This document shows, in pieces, positions 8,123 through 14,104 of a DNA stretch of 25,883 nucleotides (positions are counted from its first letter, which is position 1; each line of letters starts with the position of its first letter). The position numbers and the translations under genes were made by a program. The notes beneath the pieces are model-generated. The model was given only the letters and a program-made list of their open reading frames with translations, did no database searches and was not told where the DNA came from. Source of the stretch: Streptosporangiaceae bacterium (GTDB taxonomy: Bacteria > Actinomycetota > Actinomycetes > Streptosporangiales > Streptosporangiaceae); assembly GCA_030041195.1 (NCBI GenBank), contig JASHOI010000184.1, positions 1 to 25,883 on the forward strand, given 5' to 3'.

Positions 8123-8689
8123 CGCGCGCCTGGTCACCCACGAGACCAAATTCGACAGCCAGACGTCGCCGATGACCCGGGCGATGGCCTTGTCGTCGGT
8201 TGACGGCTCGCCGTCGTGCATGGCCTTGGTGAGCATCTGCTCCATCAGCCGGGCGAACGTGTTGACCTCCGCGGCCGCGCTCGAGTCCGCGAACATGAAC
8301 GCCCGGGTCATCGCCTCGGCGAGCATCGGCTCACGCTGCATCGAGCGGGTGATCCTGCCGAGCACGTACAGCATCCGTTCGTAGGGCGTGTCGCCGGGGA
8401 TCGGCTTGCGCTCCAGCTTCTCCTTCGCCCGCTCGAACTCACTGACCAGTGCGGACACCAGCAGGTGGATCTTGGACGGGAAGTACCGGTACAGCGTGCC
8501 GAGCGCCACGTCGGCCCGTTCGGCCACCGCCCGCATCTGCACCGCGTCGTAGCCGCCCTTGGACGCCAGCGCCAGCGTGGCCTCCAGGATCCGCTTCCTG
8601 CGGTCGCGCTGCGCGGCCGAGCCGAACTCGGGGGCGGCAGGCGCGCCCGACGCGACAGTGCCGGTGATACGTGTTCTCGATGCTGCCAT
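8066..8689 (-). CDS. kstR: KstR-like TetR repressor of steroid catabolism
   Basis: A 207-residue TetR-family regulator. The DNA-binding region (about residues 30-72) contains AQRDRRKRILEAT, SKGGYDAVQMRAVAERADV and GTLYRYFPSK. These, together with MTRAFMFAD, VIGDVWLSNLVSWVTRRAS and the ending LELAARLLLR, closely follow Mycobacterium tuberculosis KstR as I remember it. KstR represses cholesterol genes until 3-oxo-steroid CoA thioesters bind it. ATG 8689 has a GGGG-type ribosome-binding site six bases upstream. It is divergent from the igr-type operon, and a perfect KstR operator lies in the shared 195-bp intergenic region. Its 3' end overlaps the acyltransferase gene by 57 bp, tail to tail. Confidence 0.9.
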   Translation of the reverse strand: MAASRTRITGTVASGAPAAPEFGSAAQRDRRKRILEATLALASKGGYDAVQMRAVAERADVALGTLYRYFPSKIHLLVSALVSEFERAKEKLERKPIPGDTPYERMLYVLGRITRSMQREPMLAEAMTRAFMFADSSAAAEVNTFARLMEQMLTKAMHDGEPSTDDKAIARVIGDVWLSNLVSWVTRRASADDVSNHLELAARLLLR

Positions 8690-8842
8690 CAAGGCCCCTC
8701 GCGGTATCAACAAACCGGAGCCGCTCCCGCGATCTCCGGCTGGCGATTTACGCGGGCCAGCGTCGTGTTGCGGGTCCGCGCCACCGTCAAGCGTACCAAC
8801 GCAGGCTGCCTGATCAGGATTTCCGCGCTGGCCGCGATGAGG

Positions 8843-8856
8843 TAAAACGTGTTCTA
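8843..8856. promoter_or_regulatory. KstR operator
   Basis: TAAAACGTGTTCTA matches the published KstR consensus TnnAACnnGTTnnA at every defined position and is nearly palindromic. It lies 28 bp upstream of the fadE28 start codon in an AT-rich patch that probably includes the promoter, so bound repressor would block transcription of the operon. It is 153 bp from the kstR start, so control of kstR itself from this site is less clear. Confidence 0.9.
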
Positions 8857-8884
8857 ATTTTGCGAGCCGCACGAGGAGGGCCGG

Positions 8885-9988
8885 GTGGCGATCGGCATGG
8901 ACTTCACCCTCGGCGAGACCGAGCAGGCGGTCGCCAGCGCCGCCGCCGGGGTGCTTGACCATGCCCTGCCGCCGGACGGGCCCCCGGCCGGTGACCCCTC
9001 GCTGCTGAAGGAGCTGAGCCGGGCCGGGCTGCTGTCGCTCGCCCTGCCGGCCTTCCTCGGCGGGGACGGGCTCGGCGTGATGGCAGTGGCCACTGCGCTG
9101 ACCGAGATCGGCAGGCGGGCCGCGTCCGGGCCAGCCCTGGCCACGCTCGCGCTCGGCGTGCTGCCGGTCGTCCGGTGGGGCGACCGCGACCTGCAGCGCG
9201 CTCTGCTTGACGGCGTCGCGTCCGGCGACACCGTGCTCACGGCGGCGGTGCGCGAGCCGTCGCAGGTGATGCCGCTGGTCCCGGCCACCACGGCCAGGCT
9301 CGCCGACGGGCCGGCCACGGTCTCCGGCGTCAAGATCGGTGTGCCCTGGGGCGCGGATGCCGACTGGATCCTGGTGCCGGCCAGCATCACCGCCGGGGGC
9401 ACCGGCACCGCGGTCGTGGCCGTGGCAAGGTCGGCGAGCGGGCTGTCCTGGCAGCGCACGCACAGCGCCTCGGGCGAGCCCGAGTACACGCTGCGGCTGG
9501 ACGCGGCGCCGGTAAGCCACGTGATCGGCGGTGGGACCGGGGGGCGCGTCGTGACCGACCTCTACCAGCTCGCGATCGCCGGGGCGTGCTGCCTGGCCGA
9601 CGGGGCGGTCGCAGGCGCGCTTTCCTTGACGACCGCACACGTGGCGGCGCGGGAACAGTTCGGCCGGCCGCTGGCCACGTTCCAGGCCGTGGCCGAGAAG
9701 ATCGCCGACGTCTACATCACCTCACGCACCCTGCACCTGGCGACGCTCTCGGCCTGCTGGCGGCTGGACACCGACCGCGGCGCGGCCGCCGACCTGGACG
9801 TGGCGGCGTACTGGCTCGCCGACCAGGCGCCAGCGGCGATGCTGACCTGCCATCACCTGCACGGCGGGATCGGCATGGACATCAGCTACCCGCTGCACCG
9901 CTACTCCTCGCTGGTCAAGGACCTGGCCAGGTTCGTTGGCGGCGCCGACCACCGGCTGGACCGGCTCGCCGCCAGGGCGTGCGGGTAG
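8885..9988 (+). CDS. fadE28: Steroid acyl-CoA dehydrogenase subunit FadE28 (ChsE1)
   Basis: A 367-residue acyl-CoA dehydrogenase family protein. LPAFLGGDGLGV, GPALATLALGVLP, ADWILV, REQFGRPLATFQAVAEKIADVYI, ICHHLHGG-like CHHLHGGIGMD and YPLHRYSSLVKDL follow the pattern of mycobacterial FadE28. In the known system FadE28 pairs with FadE29 as an alpha2beta2 dehydrogenase that introduces a double bond into the three-carbon side chain of 3-oxo-4-pregnene-20-carboxyl-CoA. FadE28 is the partner without the catalytic glutamate and shares the FAD site. GTG 8885 has AGGAGGG immediately upstream. It is first in the operon, directly behind the KstR operator, and eight bases before fadE29. Confidence 0.92.
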   Translation: MAIGMDFTLGETEQAVASAAAGVLDHALPPDGPPAGDPSLLKELSRAGLLSLALPAFLGGDGLGVMAVATALTEIGRRAASGPALATLALGVLPVVRWGDRDLQRALLDGVASGDTVLTAAVREPSQVMPLVPATTARLADGPATVSGVKIGVPWGADADWILVPASITAGGTGTAVVAVARSASGLSWQRTHSASGEPEYTLRLDAAPVSHVIGGGTGGRVVTDLYQLAIAGACCLADGAVAGALSLTTAHVAAREQFGRPLATFQAVAEKIADVYITSRTLHLATLSACWRLDTDRGAAADLDVAAYWLADQAPAAMLTCHHLHGGIGMDISYPLHRYSSLVKDLARFVGGADHRLDRLAARACG

Positions 9989-9996
9989 GCCCGGCC

Positions 9997-11160
9997 GTGT
10001 TCGTCGACCTCACCCCGGAGCAGCTGGCGCTGCGCGACGAGTTGCGGGCCTACTTCGCCGGGCTGATCTCGGCCGGCGAGCGCGAGGCCATGCTGACCGA
10101 GCGGCACGGCACGGTCTATCGCGAGATCGTTCGGCGGATGGGCCGCGACGGATGGCTCGGGGTCGGCTGGCCGGCCGAGTTCGGCGGCCGCGGGCTCGGC
10201 CAGGTCGAACAGGCGATCTTTGTCAGCGAGGCGGCCAGGGCCGACGTGCAGCTGCCGCTGGTCACCCTGCAGACCGTTGGCCCGACGCTGCAGACCCACG
10301 GGACCGCCGAGCAGAAGGACTTCTTCCTGCCCAAGATCCTCGCCGGAGAGGTGCACTTCGCGATCGGCTACACCGAGCCCGAGGCGGGCACCGACCTTGC
10401 CGCGCTGCGCACCCGCGCCGTGCGGTCCGGTGACCATTACGTGGTCAACGGGCAGAAGATCTTCACCACCGGCGCGCACGACGCCGACTACATCTGGCTG
10501 GCCTGCCGCACCGACCCCGGCGCGCCGCGGCACAAGGGGATCTCCATCCTCATCGTCGACACCACCGACCCGGGCTTCTCCTGGACGCCGATCATCACCC
10601 ACGACGGCGCGCACCACCTCAACGCGACCTACTACTCCGACGTGCGCGTGCCGGTCACGATGCGGGTCGGCGAGGAGAACGCTGGCTGGCGGCTGGTCAC
10701 CACGCAGCTCAACCACGAGCGGGTGGCGCTCGGCCCGGCCGGCCGGATCGCCGCCCCGTACGAGCGGGTGCGCGAGTGGGCCGAGGGCCGCGCCGGGCCG
10801 GACGGGCGCCCGCTGCTGAGCCTGCCTGACGTGCGCCGCGCGCTGGCCGAGAGCTACGCGTGCCTGCGCATCAACGAGCTGCTCAACTGGCAGGTCGCGG
10901 TGGCGCCCACGGTCGACGTGGCCGACGCGTCGGCCACCAAGGTGTTCAGCTCGGAGCGGCTGCAGCGGCTCGGCCAGCTGCTCGAGGACGTCGTCGGGCG
11001 GCACGGCGATCCGGCCGACGAGGACACGGCCGAGCTGCTGCGGTGGCTCGACATCCAGGCCAAGCGGAACACGGTGCTGACGTTCGGCGGCGGGGTGAAC
11101 GAGATCCAGCGGGAGCTGATCGCGACCACCGGACTTGGCCTGCCTCGGGTACCCAGGTGA
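9997..11160 (+). CDS. fadE29: Steroid acyl-CoA dehydrogenase subunit FadE29 (ChsE2)
   Basis: From GTG 9997 the protein has 387 residues, the length I recall for mycobacterial FadE29, and starts with the matching VFVDLTPEQLAL. Strongly conserved blocks include MGRDGWLGVGWPAEFGG, LQTVGPTLQTHG, FAIGYTEPEAGTDLAALR, VNGQKIFTTGAHDADYIWLACRTD and FGGGVNEIQRELIA. This is the catalytic and FAD-binding half of the heteromeric dehydrogenase acting on the C3 side-chain CoA ester of cholesterol-type steroids. GTG 9979 is an in-frame alternative that would overlap fadE28 and add six residues. The stop overlaps the chsH2 start by four bases. Confidence 0.93.
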   Translation: MFVDLTPEQLALRDELRAYFAGLISAGEREAMLTERHGTVYREIVRRMGRDGWLGVGWPAEFGGRGLGQVEQAIFVSEAARADVQLPLVTLQTVGPTLQTHGTAEQKDFFLPKILAGEVHFAIGYTEPEAGTDLAALRTRAVRSGDHYVVNGQKIFTTGAHDADYIWLACRTDPGAPRHKGISILIVDTTDPGFSWTPIITHDGAHHLNATYYSDVRVPVTMRVGEENAGWRLVTTQLNHERVALGPAGRIAAPYERVREWAEGRAGPDGRPLLSLPDVRRALAESYACLRINELLNWQVAVAPTVDVADASATKVFSSERLQRLGQLLEDVVGRHGDPADEDTAELLRWLDIQAKRNTVLTFGGGVNEIQRELIATTGLGLPRVPR

Positions 11161-12203
11161 GCCGGGGCGTGAGCGTAACGGGCGGCAATTCGGGTTCGGG
11201 TGGCGCGGCTATCGCCGAGGCCGCGGCCGAGATCGCGGCCAGGGGCGAGTCCCGGCCGCGCTGGGCGCGAGACCCGGTGAACCTGCCGATGATCCGCAAC
11301 TGGGCCGAGGCGATCGGCGACGCCAACCCGGTCTACACGGACGCCGGCGCGGCCGCGCGCTCGGTGCACGGTGGCCTGGTCGCGCCGCCGGCCATGGCGC
11401 AGGTGTGGACCATGCGCGGGCTGCATCCGCAGGCCGACGACGACCCGCTTGGCCTGATGTCCGCCGTGCTCGACGAGGCGGGGTTCACGTCGGTCGTCGC
11501 CACCAACTGTGAGCAGGAGTATCACCGCTACCTGCGGCACGGCGAGCAGGTCACGGTGCGGTCCCGGCTGGACAGCGTCACCGGGCCGAAGCGGACCTCG
11601 CTCGGCGAGGGCTGGTTCGTCACCACGATCAGCACCTGGTACGTGGGCACCGAGCCGGTCGCCACGATGCTGTTCCGGGTCCTGAAGTTCCGCCCGCCCG
11701 CCTCCGCTGCCCAGCCGGCGGGCGAGGTCGCGGCCTCCTCATCCCCCGCCGACCAGCCTGCGGGCGAGGTCGCGGCCTCCTCATCCCCCGCTGCCCAGCC
11801 GGCGGGCGACGTGCTCCGGCCGGCCGTGTCGCGGGACACGGCGTTCTTCTGGGACGGCACCGCAGCCGGCGAGCTGCGGATCCAGCGCTGCGGCGGCTGC
11901 GGCGCGCTGCGCCATCCGCCGGGCCCGATGTGCCCCGGCTGCGGCGCGGCCAAGCCCGAGTACCTCGTGGCCGCCGGTACCGGCGAGGTGTACAGCTACG
12001 TGGTGCAGCACCACCCGCCGGTTCCTGGCAAGTCGCTGCCGATCGTGGTGGCGCTGGTGCAGCTCACCGAGGGAGTGCGGATGGTCGGCGAGGTGCTGGG
12101 CGTGGGCCCGCAGCGGGTGCGGATCGGCATGCCGGTCCGGGTCGCGTTCGTCCGGGTCGATGACACGCTGACGCTGCCGGCCTGGCGGGAGGACCCGAGG
12201 TGA
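11157..12203 (+). CDS. chsH2: Steroid enoyl-CoA hydratase subunit ChsH2 (MaoC-DUF35)
   Basis: A 348-residue two-domain protein. Residues about 20-178 form a MaoC-like hot-dog domain with NWAEAIGDANPVYTD, HGGLVAPPAM and EQEYHRYLRHGEQV. Residues about 222-348 form a DUF35 domain whose rubredoxin-like zinc knuckle is C245/C248 and C259/C262 (CGGCG, CPGCG), followed by an OB fold. In the known pathway the MaoC half pairs with ChsH1 to hydrate the C17(20) double bond, and the DUF35 half docks the aldolase Ltp2. The linker (about 185-221) carries a tandem 14-residue repeat, making the protein some 35 residues longer than the mycobacterial version I recall. GTGA overlap with fadE29. Confidence 0.93.
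   Translation: MSRGVSVTGGNSGSGGAAIAEAAAEIAARGESRPRWARDPVNLPMIRNWAEAIGDANPVYTDAGAAARSVHGGLVAPPAMAQVWTMRGLHPQADDDPLGLMSAVLDEAGFTSVVATNCEQEYHRYLRHGEQVTVRSRLDSVTGPKRTSLGEGWFVTTISTWYVGTEPVATMLFRVLKFRPPASAAQPAGEVAASSSPADQPAGEVAASSSPAAQPAGDVLRPAVSRDTAFFWDGTAAGELRIQRCGGCGALRHPPGPMCPGCGAAKPEYLVAAGTGEVYSYVVQHHPPVPGKSLPIVVALVQLTEGVRMVGEVLGVGPQRVRIGMPVRVAFVRVDDTLTLPAWREDPR
11712..11813 (+). repeat. 42-bp tandem repeat in ChsH2 linker
   Basis: Two near-identical 42-bp units (11712-11753, 11754-11795) and a partial third (11796-11813) encode QPAGEVAASSSPA(D/A) twice and then QPAGDV. The units are in frame and differ by few bases, which points to a recent duplication. The encoded peptide is a flexible Pro/Ala/Ser linker between the MaoC and DUF35 domains. 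Confidence 0.9.
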
Positions 12204-12862
12204 CCGGCATCGTCCTGCCGGAGCTGGTGATCGACATCACGCCGACGTTCGTGGTCGCCTCCGCGATCGCGACCAGGGACTTCCAGGATGTGCACCACGA
12301 CAAGGACCGGGCCGTGCGGCGCGGCGGCAAGGACATCTTCGTCAACATCCTCACCACCACCGGGCTGGTGCAGCGATTCGTCACCGACTGGGCGGGACCG
12401 CAGGCGCTGGTGCGCAAGGTCGCGATCCAGCTCGGCGTGCCGTGCTACGCGGGGGACACGCTCACGTTCTCCGGGCGGGCCGCCGACGCGGGCGGCGACG
12501 GCGAGGTCGAGGTGACCGTGGTCGGGCGGTGCAGCCTCGGTGACCACGTCACCGGCACGGTCCGCCTGATGCTGCCACCGGGAGATGAGGGCCACGCCGC
12601 ATCGATGTACCAAAGGGCTCGTTCTAGCCGGCCTAAAGGTACATCGATGCCCACCCTCGGCGGTGCGGGAGGGGCTGGTGGGGCTGGAGGGGCTACCGCC
12701 GGTGGAGCTGGAGCGGCTACCGCTGGTGGAGCTGGGGCGGCTACCGCCGGTGGAGCTGGAGCGGCTACCGCCGGTGGGGCTGGAGCGGCTACGGTCGGCG
12801 GTGCCCGAGCGGCCGGTGGAGCGGGAGCGGAGGCGGCTGACGGGGCGGGGGAGGCGAAGTGA
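12200..12862 (+). CDS. chsH1: Steroid enoyl-CoA hydratase subunit ChsH1 with extended tail
   Basis: Residues 1-133 are a complete MaoC-like hydratase matching mycobacterial ChsH1: IATRDFQDVHHDKDRAV (catalytic Asp and His region, residues 23-39), GGKDIFVNILTTTGLVQRFVTDWAGP, LGVPCYAGDTLTFSG and LGDHVTGTVRLML. It supplies catalysis in the ChsH1-ChsH2 complex that hydrates the side-chain enoyl-CoA. The family normally ends near here, at about 129 residues. This frame continues for 87 more residues through a palindrome and a Gly/Ala repeat tail with no recognisable fold. GTG 12200 has GGGAGG seven bases upstream and overlaps the chsH2 stop. The end overlaps ltp2 by four bases, so coupling is preserved. 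Confidence 0.9.
   Translation: MTGIVLPELVIDITPTFVVASAIATRDFQDVHHDKDRAVRRGGKDIFVNILTTTGLVQRFVTDWAGPQALVRKVAIQLGVPCYAGDTLTFSGRAADAGGDGEVEVTVVGRCSLGDHVTGTVRLMLPPGDEGHAASMYQRARSSRPKGTSMPTLGGAGGAGGAGGATAGGAGAATAGGAGAATAGGAGAATAGGAGAATVGGARAAGGAGAEAADGAGEAK
12599..12650. repeat. 13-bp perfect inverted repeat inside chsH1
   Basis: GCATCGATGTACC (12599-12611) and GGTACATCGATGC (12638-12650) are exact complements separated by a less GC-rich 26-base loop. It lies exactly where the normal ChsH1 protein should end. It could be a small palindromic (REP or MITE-like) insertion, or an mRNA hairpin between chsH1 and ltp2. No target-site duplication is obvious. Confidence 0.75.
12677..12796 (+). repeat. Five 24-bp tandem repeats in the chsH1 tail
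   Basis: Five head-to-tail 24-bp units at 12677, 12701, 12725, 12749 and 12773, each close to GGTGGAGCTGGAGCGGCTAC plus four variable bases. They encode the Gly/Ala octapeptide GGAGAATA repeated. There are no spacers, so this is a minisatellite and not a CRISPR array. Copy number is likely to vary among relatives. Confidence 0.9.
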
Positions 12863-14022
12863 TCTCGGGGGCGGCGGCGATCGCCGGCATCGGGGCGACC
12901 GAGTTCTCCAAGGACTCGGGGCGCAGCGAGCTGAGGCTGGCCGCCGAGGCGGCGTCGGCGGCGCTGGCCGACGCCGGGCTGAGCCCGTCGGACGTGGACG
13001 GCCTGGTCACGTTCACGATGGACGCGGTCGCCGAGATCGCGCTCGCGCGCGAGCTCGGCATCCGCGAGCTCACGTTCTTCAGCCAGGTCGGTTACGGCGG
13101 CGGCGCGGCCTGCGCGATCGTGCACCAGGCCGCGATGGCGGTCGCCACCGGGACCGCCGAGGTGGTGGTCTGCTACCGGGCGCTGAACGAGCGCTCCGGC
13201 CACCGGTTCGGCCAGGTCTCCAGGGCAGCGGTGACGGCACCGACCACCGGCGGCGTCGACAACGGCTGGCACTACCCGATGGGCCTGGCCGTGCCGGCCG
13301 CGACCGTCGCCATGATCGCCCGGCGCTACATGCACGACTACGGCGCGACCAGTGAGGACTTCGGGCTGGTCACGGTCGCGGACCGGCGGCACGCCGCCAC
13401 CAACCCGCACGCCTGGTTCTACCGCCGGCCGGTGACGCTGGCCGAGCACCAGGCCTCGCGGTGGATCGTCGAGCCGCTGCGGCTGCTCGACTGCTGCCAG
13501 GAGAGCGACGGCGCCGTCGCGGTGGTCGTGACCAGCGCCGAGCGGGCCCGTGACCTCGCCCAGCCGCCCGCGGTGATCCGGGCCGCCGCGCAGGGCGCGG
13601 GGCCGGACCAGTACGTGATGACCAGCTACTACCGGGATGAGCTGGGGCTGCCCGAGATGGGCGTGGTGGCCAGGCAGCTGTGGCGCCAGGCCGGCATCGG
13701 GCCGCGGGACGTGCGGACCGCGGTGCTCTACGACCACTTCACCCCGTACGTGCTGCTGCAGCTCGAGGAGCTCGGCTTCTGCCCGCGCGGGGAGGCACGG
13801 CACTTCATCTCCGGCGGGGCGATCGAGCTCGGCGGGCGGCTCCCGCTCAACCCGCACGGCGGCCAGCTCGGCGAGGCGTACATCCACGGCATGAACGGCG
13901 TCGCCGAGGGCGTGCGGCAGGTCCGCGGCACCTCGGTGAACCAGGTCGGCGGCGACGGCCCGGTGCTGGTCACCGCCGGCACCGGCGTGCCGACCAGCGG
14001 CCTGATCCTCGGCCCGGCGTGA
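12859..14022 (+). CDS. ltp2: Steroid side-chain aldolase Ltp2 (thiolase-like)
   Basis: A 387-residue thiolase-superfamily protein that in the known system is a retro-aldolase. With the DUF35 domain of ChsH2 it splits 17-hydroxy-3-oxo-4-pregnene-20-carboxyl-CoA into androstenedione and propionyl-CoA, the last side-chain step. It begins AAIAGIGATEFSKDSGRSE and contains SQVGYGGGAACAIVHQA, VLYDHFTPYVLLQLEELGFC and LPLNPHGGQLGEAYIHGMNG. Y291 and Y341 lie where, as I recall, the catalytic tyrosines of characterised Ltp2 proteins were placed. Cys of true thiolases is not evident at the usual site. GTG 12859 follows a GGGAGG and overlaps the chsH1 stop. It is the last gene of the operon. Confidence 0.93.
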   Translation: MISGAAAIAGIGATEFSKDSGRSELRLAAEAASAALADAGLSPSDVDGLVTFTMDAVAEIALARELGIRELTFFSQVGYGGGAACAIVHQAAMAVATGTAEVVVCYRALNERSGHRFGQVSRAAVTAPTTGGVDNGWHYPMGLAVPAATVAMIARRYMHDYGATSEDFGLVTVADRRHAATNPHAWFYRRPVTLAEHQASRWIVEPLRLLDCCQESDGAVAVVVTSAERARDLAQPPAVIRAAAQGAGPDQYVMTSYYRDELGLPEMGVVARQLWRQAGIGPRDVRTAVLYDHFTPYVLLQLEELGFCPRGEARHFISGGAIELGGRLPLNPHGGQLGEAYIHGMNGVAEGVRQVRGTSVNQVGGDGPVLVTAGTGVPTSGLILGPA

Positions 14023-14037
14023 TCTTGCTCGGCGGGA

Positions 14038-14090
14038 GCCGGTCTGGGGCCCGGCCGCGATCGAGGCCGGGGCAAAACCGGCAGACCGGC
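14038..14090. terminator. Nested hairpin after ltp2
   Basis: GCCGGTCTG (14038-14046) pairs perfectly with CAGACCGGC (14082-14090). Inside, GCCCGGCC and GGCCGGGGC form a second near-perfect arm around GCGATCGA. It begins 16 bases after the ltp2 stop and no T-run follows. A U-less terminator for the steroid operon is the likely role. Confidence 0.5.
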
Positions 14091-14091
14091 G

Positions 14092-14097
14092 TATCCT
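14092..14097 (+). promoter_or_regulatory. Candidate -10 element (possibly leaderless mRNA)
   Basis: TATCCT lies seven bases before the GTG at 14105 and no ribosome-binding site is present. Actinobacteria often translate leaderless mRNAs, so transcription may start at the GTG itself. No convincing -35 hexamer is visible, so the call is tentative. Confidence 0.4.
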
Positions 14098-14104
14098 TGC
14101 GCTC

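Noticed and set aside
8690..8720. Second KstR operator near the kstR start (ATCAACAAACC)
   Set aside because: Only one AAC half-site fits; the GTT half and flanking T/A positions are absent.
12677..12796. CRISPR-like array
   Set aside because: The 24-bp units are contiguous with no unique spacers and keep the reading frame, so it is a coding minisatellite.
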